From: Aristolochia californica
Lineage: Eukaryota; Streptophyta; Magnoliopsida; Piperales; Aristolochiaceae
Length of the DNA stretch: 64,000 nucleotides
Reading direction: 5' to 3'
NCBI GenBank assembly: GCA_029961685.1
Contig: JARWKL010000006.1
Coordinates: 14,514,748 to 14,578,747, forward strand
Shown here: positions 50,458 to 62,771 of the stretch, piece after piece
How positions within the stretch are numbered: the first letter of the stretch is position 1
How the letters are laid out: the number at the start of each line of letters is the position of its first letter
Program-made: the position numbers and the translations under genes
Notes under the pieces: model-generated
What the model was told of the DNA's origin: nothing
The model's input: the letters and a program-made list of their open reading frames with translations, nothing else
Databases searched by the model: none

Positions 50458-52942
50458 CATGCTTTAAATGTGGTGGATATGCATGCCAGAAACATGTTGA
50501 GGATCCAAGTGGCCTAATGATGCCAAAAATTTGGAGTAGAAAAATTAAAATTCACAAGTGGTCGGATATTTAGAAGAGCTAAAAAACCCACTTTTTACCT
50601 ATCCTTAAAAATCTCAAATACATTTTGGAATTATCTCTCTCAGCATTTGTGCGTATTCCATTTTGGTTGTTCAATTTTTTTTTCAGATCCAAACTTGAGT
50701 TTTTCACTCTCCCATTTTTCTCATAAACAAAAAAGAAATAAGGCAAATAGATCGCAACAAAATGAAAATTTTAGAGCTCATGTATGCAAAAAAATTTGAA
50801 AACTATAATAAATGTAAGTGAAGAAAATTATTTCACGCACTAAAAATGAACTCCAAGGGTTTGCTATCCATGTTTGGGAAATACCACTAGTAGAACCCCT
50901 AATAATTAGTTTGGTGGAATATTATAGGAAAGAGACTTCTAACTGATCCTAACATGCTTTAAATGTGGTGGATATGCATGCCAAAAACATGTTCAGGATG
51001 CAAGTGGCCTAATGATGCCAAAAATTTCAAGGAGTTGAAAAAATCAAATTCTCAAGTGGTTGGATATTTACCAGAGCCAAAAAACCCACTTTTTGCCTAT
51101 CTTTGAAAATCACGGACACTTTTTGGAATTATCACTCTCAGCATTTGTGCATTTTCCATTTTGGACGTTCAAATTTTTTTTCTGATCCAATCTTGAGTTT
51201 TTCACTCTCCCATATTTCCTTTAAACAAAAAAGATATATGGCAATTAGAATGCAACAAAATGAAAATTTTAGAGTTCATTCATGCAAAAAAATTAGAAAA
51301 ATATAATAAATATAAGCTAACATAATTATTTCACGCACTAAAAATGAACACCATGGTTTTGTTATCCATGTTTGGGAAATTCCACTAGTACAACCCCTAA
51401 TAATTTGCTTGGTGGAATTTTAAAGGAAAGTGACTTTTAACTGATCCTAACTTGCTTTAAATGTGGTGGATATGCTTGCAAGAAACATGTTCAGGATGCA
51501 AGTGGCCTAATGATGCCAAAAAATTTCTAAGGAGTTGAAAAAATCAAATTCTCATGTGGTCGGAAATTTAACAGAGCCAAACAACCCACTTTTTCCCTAT
51601 CTTTAAAAATCACAGATACTTTTTGGAATTATCTCTCTCAGCATTTGTGCATTTTCCATTTTGAATGTTCAAATATTTTTTCAGATTCAAACATAAGTTT
51701 TTCACTCTCGTATTTTTCTCGTAAAGTAAAAAGATATCAGGCAAATAGAGCGCAAAAAAATGAAAATTTTAGAGTTCAGGTATGCAAAAATATTTGAAAA
51801 GTATAGTAACTGTAAGTGAAGAAAATTATTTCATGCACTAAAAATGATCTCTAAGGTTTTGCTATCCATGCTTCGGAAATTCCACAAGTACAACCCCTAA
51901 TAATTAGCTTGGGGGAATTTTACAGGAAAGGGACTTCTAATTGATCCTAACATGCTTTAAATGTGGTGGATATGCATGCGAGAAACATGATGAGGATGCA
52001 AGTGGCCTAATGATGAAAAAAATTTCAAGGAGTAGAAAAAATCAAATTCTCAAGTGGTGGGATATGTACAAGATCTAAACAACGCACTTTTTGCCTATCC
52101 TTAAAAATCATCGATACTTTTTGAATTATCTCTCTCAGCATTTGTGCATTATCCAATTTTGGATGTTTAAATTTTTTTTCAGATCCAAACTTGAGTTTTT
52201 CACTCTCCCATTTTTCTCAGAAACAAAAAAGATATAAGGCAAATAGATCCCAACAAAATGAAAATTTTATAGTTCGTGTATGCAAAAAGATTTGAAAAGT
52301 ATAGTAAATGTAAGTGAAGAAAATTATTTCACGCACTAAAAATGAACTCTAAGGTTTTGCTATCCATGTTTAGGAAATTCCACTAGTACAACCCCTAATA
52401 ATTAGCTTGGTGGAATTTTACAGGAAAGGGACTTCTAACTGATCCTAATATGCTTTAAATGTGGTGGATATGCAAGCTAGAAACATGTTAAGGATGCAAG
52501 TGGCCTAATGAATCAAAAAATTTCAAGGAGTAGAAAAAATCAATTTCTCAAGTGGTGGGAAATTTACAAGAGCCAAACAACATACTTTTGCCTATCCTTA
52601 AAAATCACCGATACTTTTTGGAATTATCTCTCTCAGCATTTGTGAATTATCCAATTTTGCATGTTTAAATTTTTCTTCAGATGCAAACTTGAGTTTTTCA
52701 CTCTCCCATTTTTCTCGTAAAAAAAATATAAGGCAAATAGATCGCAACAAAATGAAAATTTTAGAGTTCATGTATGCAAAAAAAATTGATAACTATAATA
52801 AATGTAAGTGAAGAAAATTATTTCACGCACTAAAAATGAACTCCAAGGTTTTTCTATCCATGTTTGGGAAACTCCACTAGTACAACCATTAATAATTGGC
52901 TTGGTGGAATTTTAAAGGAAAGTTACTTCAAACTGATCCTAA
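50458..52942. repeat. C-D-E-F-G module, further copy
   Basis: Boxes at 50458 (C), 50953 (D), 51451 (E), 51951 (F) and 52449 (G). Matches the order at 3834-6321 and 26152-28631. D has CAATCTTGAGTTTTTCAC and a CTTTAAACAAAAAAG tail as at 26647. E has GAGCGCAAAAAAATG. F has CAACGCAC and GATCCCAACAAAATG. G has CTAATGAATCAAAAAATTTC and TTTTGCATGTTTAAAT. The C unit here has TTTGGAGTAG with a short loss, and spacing 495 bp. Confidence 0.82.
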
Positions 52943-55932
52943 CATGCTTCAAATGTGGTGGATATGCATGCCAGAAACATGTTCAGGATGCAAGTGGCCT
53001 AATGATGCCAAAATTTTCAAGGAGATGAAAAAATCAAATTCTGAAGTGGTCGGATATTTACCAGAGCCAAACAACCCACTTTTTGCCAATCCTTAAAATT
53101 CACAGATACTTTTTGGAATTATCTCTCTCAGCATTTGTGCATATTCCATTTTTTATGTTCAAATTTTTTTTCAAATCCAAACTTGAGTTTTTCACTCTCC
53201 CTTTTTTTCTCGTAAACAAAAAAGATATGAGGCAAATAGATCACAACAAACCGAAAATTTTAGAGTTCATGTATGCAAAAAAATTTGAAAAGTGTAGTAA
53301 ATTTAAGTGAAGTAAATTATTTCAAGCACTAAAAATGAACTCCATGGTTTTGCTATCCATGTTTTTGAAATTCCACTAGTACAACCCCTAATAATTAGCT
53401 TGGTGGAATTTTATAGGAAAGGGACTTCTAACTGATCCTAACATGCTTTAAATGTGGTGGATATGCATGCCAGAAACATGTTGAGGATGCAAGAGGCCTA
53501 ATGATGCCAAAAACTTCAAGGAGTAGAAAAAATCAAATTCTCAAGTGGTCGGATATTTACCAGAGCCAAACAACCCACTTTTTTCCAATCCTTGAAATTC
53601 ACAGATACTTTTTGGAATTATCTCTCTCAGCATTTGTGCCTTTTCCATTTCGGATGTTAAATTTTTTTTAAGATCCAAAGTTGAATTTTTCATTCTTCCA
53701 TTTTTCTCTTAAACAAAAAAAATGTAAGGCAAATAGATCGCAACAAAATGAAAATTTTAGAGTTCATGTGCACAAAAAAATTTGAAAACTATAATAAATG
53801 TAAGTGAAGAAAATTATTTCACGCACTAAAAATGAACTCCAAGGGTTGCTATCCATGTTTGGGAAGTACCACTCGTACAACCCCTAATAATTAGTTTGGT
53901 GGAATATTATAGGAAAGAGACTTATAACTTATCCTAACATGCTTTAAATGCGGTGGATATGCATGGCTGAAAAATGTTGAGGATGAAAATGGCCTAATGA
54001 TGCCAAAAATTTCAAGGAGTAAAATAAATCAAATTCTCAAGTGGTTGAATATTTATCAGAGCCAGACAACCCACTTTTTGCCCATCCTTAAAAATCAAAG
54101 ATAATTTTTGGTATTATCTATCTCAAAATTTGTGCATTTTCCATTTCGGATGTTCAAGTTTTTTTTCAAATGCAAACTTGAGTTGTTCACTCTCCCATTT
54201 TTCTCGTATTAAAAAAAGATATTATGCAAATAGATCGCAAAAAAATGAAAATTTTAGAGTTCACGTATGCAAAAAAATTAGAAAAGTATAGTAAATGTAA
54301 GTGAAGAAAATTATTTCACGCACTAAAAATGAACTCTAAAGTTTTTCTATCTTTTTTTGGGAAATTCCACTAGTACAACCCCTAATAATTAGCTTGGTGG
54401 AATTTTATAGGAAAGTGACTTCAAACTGATCCTAACATGCTTTAAATTTGGTGGATATGCATCCCAGAAACTTGTTGAGGATGCAAGTGGCCTAAAGATG
54501 CCAAAACTTTTGTGGTAAAGAAAAAATCAAAATCTCAAGTGGTGGGATATTTACCAGAGCTAAACACCCCACCATTTGCCTATCCTGAATAATCACTGAT
54601 ACTTTTTGGAATTATATCTCTCAACATTTGTGCATTTTCCATTTTGGATGTTCAAATTTTTTTTCAGATCCAAACTTGAGTTTTTCACTCTGCCATTTTT
54701 CTCCTAAACCAAAAAGATATAAGGCAAATAGATTGCAACAAAATGAAAATTTTAGAGTTCATGTATGCCAAAAAAATTGAAAACTATATGAAATGTAAGT
54801 GAAGAGAATTATTTCATGCACTAAAAATGAACTCCAAGGTTTTGCTATCCATGTTTGGGAAATTCCATTACTACCACCCCTAGTAATTAGCTTGTTGAAA
54901 ATTTAAAGGAATGGGACTTCTAACTGATCCTAACATGCTTTAAATGTGGTGGATATGCATGCTAGAAACATGTTGAGGATGCAAGAGGCCTAATGATGCC
55001 AAAAATTTCAAGGAGTAGAAAAATTAAAATTCTCAAGTGGTCGGATATTTAGAAGAGCTAAACAACCCACTTTTGGCCTATCCTTAAAAATCTCAAATAC
55101 TTTTTGGAATTATCTCTCTCATCATATGTGCGTATTCCATTTTGGATGTTCAATTATTTTTTCAGATCCAAACTTAAGTTTTTCACTCTCCCATTTTTCA
55201 TCTAAACCAAAAAGATATAAGGCAAATAGATCGCAACAAAATTAAAATTTTAGTGTTCATGTATGCAAAAAAATTTGAAAACTATAATAAATGTAAGTGA
55301 AGAAAATTATTTCACCCACTAAAATAGAACTCCAAGGTTTTGCTATCCACGTTTGGGAAATTCCACTAGTACAACCCCTAATAATTAGCTCTGAGGAATT
55401 TTGAAGGAAAGTGACTTCTCACTGATCCTAACATGCTTTAAATGTGGTGGATATGCATGCCAGAAACATGTTGAGGATGCAAGTGTCCTAATGATGCCAA
55501 AAATTTCAAGGAGTTGAAAAAATAAAATTCTCAAGTGGTCGGATATTTACTAGAGCCAAACAACCCACTCTTTGCCTATCCTTAAAAATCACAGATACTT
55601 TTTGGAATTATCTCTCTCTCAGCATTTGTGCATTTTCTGTTTTGGATGTTCAAATTTTTTTTCAGATCGAAACTTGAGTTTTTCACTCTCCCTTTTTTCT
55701 CGTAAAAAAAAAAAGATATAAAGCAAATAGATCGCAACAAAATGGAAATTTTGGAGTTCATGTATGCAAAAAAATTTGAAAAGTATAGTAAATGTAAGTG
55801 AAGAAAATTATTTCACGCACAAAAAATGAACTCTAAAGTTTTGCTATCCATGTTTGGGAAATTCCACTAGTACAACCCCTATTAATTAGCTTGGCGGAAT
55901 TTTAAAGGAAAGGGACTTCAAATTGATCCTAA
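52943..55932. repeat. Array block: D, D', A, B, C, D monomers
   Basis: Boxes at 52943 (D start, D'-like CCAATCCTTAAAATTC), 53442 (D'), 53938 (A), 54436 (B), 54934 (C) and 55432 (D start, ending GATATAAAGCAAATAG). The run A-B-C-D plus a GATATAAAGC tail resembles 9304-11792. The B unit at 54436 has a degraded segment, CTTTTGTGGTAAAGAAAAAATC. The unit at 55432 has an extra CT pair in ATCTCTCTCTCAGC and spacing 501 bp. Confidence 0.78.
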
Positions 55933-58900
55933 CATGCTTTAAATGTGGAGGATATGCATGCCAGGAACATGTTGAGGATGCAAGTGGCCTAATGAAGCCA
56001 AAAATTTCAAGGAGTAGAAAAAATCAAATTGTCAACTGAAGGTATATTTACTAGAGCCAAAAAACCCACTTTTTGCCTATCCTTAAAAATCTCAAATACT
56101 TTTTGGAATTATCTCTCTCAGCATTTGTGCATTTTCCATTTAGGATGTTCAAATTTTTTTTCAGATCCAAAGAGTTTTTCACACTCCCATTTTTCTCGTA
56201 AAGAAGAAAGATATAAGGCAAATAGAGCACAAAAAATAAAAATTTTAGAGTTCATGTATGCAAAAAAGTTTGAAAACGATAATAAATGTAAGTGAAGGAA
56301 ATTATTTCATGCACTAAAAATGAACTCCAAGGTTTTGCTATCCATGTTTGGGAAATTCCACTAGTACAACCCCTAATAATTAGCTTATTGGAATTATATA
56401 GGAAAGTGTCTTCTAATTGATTCTAACATGCTTTAAATGTGGTGGACATGCATGCCAGAAACATGTTGAGGAAGCAAGTGGCCTAATGATGTCAAAAATT
56501 CCAAGGAGAAGAAAATATCAAATTATCAAGTGGTTGGATATTTACCAAAGCCAAACAACCCACTTTTGGCTATCCTTAAAAATCACATATACTTTTTGGG
56601 ATTATCTCTTTCACCATTTGTGCATTTTCCTTTTTTGATGTTCAATTTTTTTTTTCAGAAGCAAACTTGAGTTTTTCACTCTCCCATTTTCGTGTAAACA
56701 AAGAAGATATAAGTGAAATAGATCTCAACAAATTGAAAATTTTAGAGTTCATGTATGCAAAATAATTTGAAAACTATAATAAATGTAAGTGAAGAATATT
56801 ATTTCATGCACTAAATATGAACTCCAAGGTTTTGCTATCCATGTTTTGGAAATTCCACAAGTACAACCCCTAATAATTAGCTCTGTGGAATTTTATAGGG
56901 AAGGGACTTCTAACTGATCCTATCATTCAATAAATGTGGTGGATATGCATGCTAGAAACATGTTGAGGATGCAAGTAGCCTAATGATGCCAAAAATTTCA
57001 AGGAGAAGAAAAAATCAAATTCTCAAGTGGTTGGATATTTTCCAGAGCCAAACAACCCACTTTTTGCCTCTCCTTAAAAATCACAGATACTTTTTGGAAT
57101 TATCTCTCTCAGCATTTGTGCCTTTTCCGTTTTGGATGTTCAAATTTTTTTTCAGATCCAAACTATTGTTTTTCACTCTCCCATTTTTCTCATAAACAAA
57201 AAAGATATAAGGCAAATAGATCGCAACAAAATAAAAATATCAGAGTTCAAATATGCAAAAAAAATTTAAAGGTATAACAAATGTAAGTGAAGAAATTTAT
57301 TTCATGCACTATAAAAGAACTCCAAGTTTTCGTTATCCATGTTCTTGAAATTCCACTGGTACAACCCCCAATAATTAGCTTGGTGGAATTTTATAGGAAA
57401 GGGACTTCTAACTGATCCTAACATGCTTTAAATGTGGTGGATATGCGTGCCAGAAACATGTTGAGGACACAAGTGGCAAATGATGGCAAAAATTTCAAGG
57501 AGTAGAAAAAAATCAAATTCTCAAGTCGTTGGATATTTACCAGAGCCAAACAACCCACTTTTTTTCTATCCTCAAAAATGACATATACTTTTTAGAATTA
57601 TCTCTCTCAGCATTTGGGCATTTTCCATTTTGGATGTTCAAATTTTCTTTCAAATCCAAACTGGAGTTTTTCACTCTCCCATTTTTCTTGTAAACAAAAA
57701 AGATATAAGGCAAATAGATCGCAACAAAAAGAAAATTTTAGAGTTCATGTATGCCAAAAAAATTTAGAAGTATAATAAATGTAAGTGAAAAAAATTATTT
57801 CATGCACTAAAAATGAACTCCAAGGTTTCGCTATCCATGTTCTGGAAATTCCACTGGTACAACCCCCAATAATTAGCTTGGTGGAATTTTATCGGAAAGG
57901 GACTTCTTACTGATCCTAAAATGCTTTAAATGTGGAGGATATGCATGCTAGAAACATGTTGAGGATGCAAATGGCCTTATGAAGCAAAAAAATTCGAGTA
58001 GAAAAAATCAAATTCTCAACTGGTGGGATATTTACTAGCGCCAAACAACCCACTTTTTGCCTATCCTTAAAATTCATAGATACTTTTTGGAATTATCTCT
58101 CTCAGCATTTGTGCATTTTCCAATTTGGATGTTCAAATTTTTTTTCAGAACATAACTTGTGTTTTGCACTCTCCGATTTTTCTCGTAAACAAAAAAGATA
58201 TAGGGCAAAACTATCGCAACAAAATGAAAATTTTAGAGTTCATCTATGCAAAAAACTTTGAAACGTACAATAAATGTAAGTGAAGGAAATTATTTCACGC
58301 ACTAAAAATGAACTCCAAGGTTTCGCTATCCATGTTCTGGAAATTCCACTGGTACAACCCCCAATAATTAGCTTGGTTGAATTTTATAGGAATAGGACTT
58401 CTTACTAATCCTAACATGCTTTAAATGTGGTGGATATGCATGCCAGAAACATGTTGTGGATGCATGTGGCCTAATGATGCCAAAAATTTCAAGGAGTTGA
58501 AAAAATCAAATTCTCAAGTGGTGGGATATTTACAAGAGCCAAACAACGCACTTTTTGCCAATCCTTAAAAATAACACATACTTTTTGGAATTATTTCTCT
58601 CAACATTTGTTCATTTTCCATTTTGGAAGTTCAAATTTTTTTTCAGATCCAAACTTGAGTTTTTCACCCACCCATTTTTCTCATAAACCAAAAATATATA
58701 AGGCAAAGAGAACGAAACAAAAAAAAAATTTTAGAGTCCATGTATGCAAAAAATTTTGAAAACTATAATAAATATATGTTAAGAAAATTATTTCACGCAC
58801 TAAAAATGAACTCCAATGTTTTGCTATCCGTGTTTGGGAAATTCCACTAGTACAACCCCTAATAATTAGCTTGGTGGAATTTTATAGGATAGGGACTTTT

Positions 58901-59284
58901 AACTGATAAAAAATGCTTTTAAATGTGGTGGATATGCATGCCAGAAACATGTTGAGGATGCAAGTGGCCTAATGATGCAAAAAATTTCAAGGAGTTGAAA
59001 AAATCAAATTCTCAAGTGGTCGAATATTTACCAGAGCCAAACAACCCACTTTTTCCCTATCCCTAAAAATCACAGATACTTTTTGGAATTATCTCTCTCA
59101 GCATTTGATCATTTTCGTTTTGGGATCCACAAATTTTTTTTCAGATTCAAACATGAGATTTTCTCTCACCCATTTCTCTCATAAAAAAAAAGATATAAGG
59201 CAAATGGATCCCAACAAAATGAAAATTTTAGAGTTCATGTATGCAAAAAGATTTGAAAACTATATAGTCAATGTAAGTGAAGAA
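55933..59284. repeat. Array block: more divergent monomers, L, H-like and N-tailed units
   Basis: Boxes at 55933, 56427 (L: GGGATTATCTCTTTCACC), 56924 (H-type CATTCAATAAATG), 57422, 57920, 58415 and 58913. The three units from 56924 to 58414 all end in N-like GGTTTCGTTATCC or GGTTTCGCTATCC with CCCCCAATAATT, though their front halves are not N. This looks like spreading of one half-monomer by conversion. The unit at 55933 has CAACTGAAGGTATATTTAC where others have AAGTGG..GGATATTTAC. Lengths stay within 494-499 bp. Confidence 0.75.
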
Positions 59285-60513
59285 AATTATTTAACGCACA
59301 AAAAATGAACTCCAAGGTTTTGCTATCCATGTTTGGGAAATTCCACTAGTGCGACCCCTAATAATTAGCTTGGTGGAATTTTAAAGGAAAGGGACTTCTA
59401 ACTGATCTTAACATGCTTTACATCTGGTGGATATGCATGCAAGAAACATGTTGAGGATGCAAAAGGTCTAATCATTCCAAAAATTTCAAGGAGTAGAAAA
59501 AATCAAATTCTCATGTGGTCGGAAATTTAGTAGAGCTAAACAAACCACTTTTTGCCTATCCTTAAAAATCACTGATACTTTTTGGAATTATCTCTCTCAG
59601 CATTTGTGCATTATCCATTTTGGATGTTAATTTTTTTTTTTCAAATCCAAACTTGAGTTTTTCACTCTCCCATTTTTCTCAAAAACAAAAAAAGATATAA
59701 GGCAAATAGATCCCAACAAAATGAAAATTTAAGAGTTGATGTATGCAAAAAAATTTGAAAACTATAATATATGTAAGCAAAGATAATTATTTCACGTACT
59801 AAAAATGAACTCCAACGTTTTGCTATCCATGTTTGGGAAATTCCACTAGTACAACCCCTAATAATTCGCTTGGTGGAATTTTAAAGGAAAGGGACTTCTA
59901 ACTGATCTAACATGCTTTAAATGTGGTGGATATGCATGCCAGAAACATGTTGAGGATGCAAGTGTCCCAATGATGCCAAAAATTTCAAGGAGTAGAAAAA
60001 ATCAAATTCTCAAGTGGTCGGATATTTACCAGAGCCAAACAACCCTCTTTTTGCAAATCCCTAAAATCACAGATACTTATTGGAATTTTCTTTCTCAGCA
60101 TTTGTGCTTTTTCCGTTTTGGATGGTCAAATTTTTTTTTAGATGCAAACTTGAGTTTTTCACTCTCCCATTTTTCTCGTAAACAAAAAAGATATAAGGCA
60201 AATAGATCGCAACAAATTGAAATTTTAAAAGTTCATATATGCAAAAAAATTAGAAAACTTTATTAAATATAAGTGGAGAAAATTATTTCACGCAGTAAAA
60301 ATGAACTCCAAGCTTTTGCTATCCATGTTTGGGAAATTCCACTAGTACAACCCCTAATAATTAGCTTGGTGGAATTTTATAGGGAAGGGACTTTTAACTG
60401 ATAATAAAATGCTTTAAATGTGGTAGATATGCATGCCAAAAACATGTTGAGGATGCAAGTGGCCTAATGATGCCAACAATATGAAGGAGTAGAAAAAATC
60501 AAATTCTCTAGTG
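59285..60513. repeat. Duplicated segment, left copy
   Basis: From ATTATTTAACGCAC onward this stretch matches 62772-64000 at an offset of 3487 bp (seven monomers). Shared private marks are GATCTTAACATGCTTTACAT, CTAATCATTCCAAAAATTTC, AATTTAGTAGAGCTAAAC, AAGAGTTGATGTATGC or AGAGTTGATGTATGC, GATAATAAAATGC and CAACAATATGAAGGAG. Boxes at 59412, 59911 and 60408. Upstream of about 59285 the two copies are no longer alike. Confidence 0.9.
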
Positions 60514-62771
60514 GTTGGATATTTACAAGAGCCAAACAACCCTCCTTTTTCCTATCCTTAAAAATCACAGATACTTTTTTGGAATTATCTCTCTCAGCAT
60601 TTGATCATTTTCCTTTTGGGATGTTAAAATTTTTTTTCAGACCCAAACTTTAGTTTTTCACTCTCCCTTTTTTCTCTTAAAAAAAAAAGATATAAGGCAA
60701 ATAGATTGCAACAAAATGAAAATTTTAGAGTTCATGTATGCAAAAAGGTTTGAAAAGTTTAGTAAATCTAAGTGAAGAAAATTATTTCACGCACTAAAAA
60801 TGAACTCTAAGGTTTTGATATCCATGTTTGGGAAATTCCACCAGTACAACCCCTAATAATTAGCTTGGAGGAATTTTACTGGAAAAGGGACTTCAAATTG
60901 ATCCTAACATGCTTTAAATGTGGTAGATATGCATGCCAGAAACTTGTTGAGAATGCAAGGGGCCTAATGATGCAAACAATTTCAAGGAGTAGAAAAAATC
61001 AAATTCTCAAGTGGTCGGATATTTGCCAGAGCCAAACAACCCACTTTTTGCCTATCCTTAAAAATCACCGATACTTTTTGGAATTATCTCTCTCAGCATT
61101 TGTGCATTTTCCATTTTGGATGTTTAAATTTTTTTTTAGATCAAAACTTGAGTTTTTCAATCTCCCATTTTTCTCATAAACAAAAAAGATATAAGACAAA
61201 TAGATCGCAACAAAATGAAAATTTTAGAGTTCATATGGGCAAAAAAATTTGATATCTATAATAAATGTAAGTGAAGAAAATTATTTCACGCACTACAAAT
61301 GAACTCCAAGGTTTTTCTATCCATGTTTGGGAAATTGCACTAGTTAAACCTCTAATAATTAGCTTGTCGGAATTTTAAAGGAAAATGACTTCAAACTTAT
61401 CCTAACATGCTTTAAATGTGGCGGATATGCATGCCAGAAACATGTTCAGGATGCGAGTGACCTAATGATGCCAAAAATTTCAAGAAGTTGACAAAATCAA
61501 ATTCTCAAGTGGTCGGATATTTAGTAAAGCCAAAGAACCCAATTTTTGCCTGTCCTTAAAAATCACAGATACTTTTTGGAATTATCTCTCTCAGCATTTT
61601 TGCATTTTCCATTTTGGATGTTAAATTTTTTTTTTCAGATCCAAACTTGAGTTTTTCACTCTCCCATTTTTCTCATAAACAAAAAAGATTTAAGGCAAAT
61701 AGATCGCAACAAAATGAAAATTTAAGAGTTCATGTATGCAAAAAAATTTGAAAACTATAATAAATGTAAGTAAAGATAATTATTTCACGCTCAAAAAATG
61801 AACTCCAAAGTTTTTCTATGCATGTTTGGGAAATTCCACTAGTACAACCCCTAATAATTCGCTTGGTGAAATTTTAAAGGAAAGGGACTTCTAACTGACC
61901 TTAACATGCTTTAAATGTGGTTGATATGCATGCTAGAAACATGTTGAGGATGCAAGCGGCCAAATGACGCCAAATATTTCAAGGAGTAGAAAAAATCAAA
62001 TTCTCAAGTGGTTGGATATTTACTAGAGCCAAACAACCCACTTTAGGCCTATCCTTAAAATCACATATACTTATTGGAATTATCTCTCTCAATATTTGTG
62101 CTTTCTCCATTTTGGATGTTCAAATTTTTTTCAGATGCAAACTGGAGTTTTTCACTCTCCCATTTTTCTCGTAAACAAGAAAGATATAAGGCAAATAGCT
62201 CGCAATAAATTGAAAATTTTAGTGTTCATGTATGCAAAACAATTCGAAAACTATAATAAATATAACTGAAGAAAATTATTTGACGCACTAAAATTGAACT
62301 CCAAGGTTTTGCAATCCATGTTTGGGAAATTCCACTCGTACAACCCTTAATAATTAGGTTGGTGGAATTTTATCGGAAAGGGACTTCTAACTGATCCTAA
62401 CATGCTTTAAATGTGGAGGACATGCATGCCAGAAACATGTTGAGGATGCAAGTGGCCAAATTATGCACAAAATTTCAAGGAGTAGAAAAAATCCGATTCT
62501 CAAGTGGTTGGATATTTACCAGAGCCAAACAACCCACTTTTTGCCTATCCTTAACAATCACAGATACTTTTTGGAATTATCTCTCTCAGCATTTGTGCGT
62601 ATTCCATTTTGGATGTTAAATTTTTTTTTCAGATCCAACCTTGAGTTATTCACTCTCCCATTTTTCTCATAAACCAAAAAGAAATACGTCTAGTAGATTG
62701 CAACAACATGAAAATTTAAGAGTTCATGTATGCAATAAAATTTGAAAACTATAATAAATGTAAATGAAAAA
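60514..62771. repeat. Array block between the duplicated segments
   Basis: Boxes at 60908, 61406, 61905 and 62401, with spacings of 496-500 bp. The unit at 60908 begins GTGGTAGATATGC and has TATGGGCAAAAAAATTTGATATC. 61406 is D-like (GTTCAGGATGC, AGAAGTTGACAAAATC) with a GTAAGTAAAGATAATT tail. 61905 has CCACTTTAGGCCTATCC. 62401 has ATTATGCACAAAATTTC. None of these matches a previous module order clearly. Confidence 0.75.
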
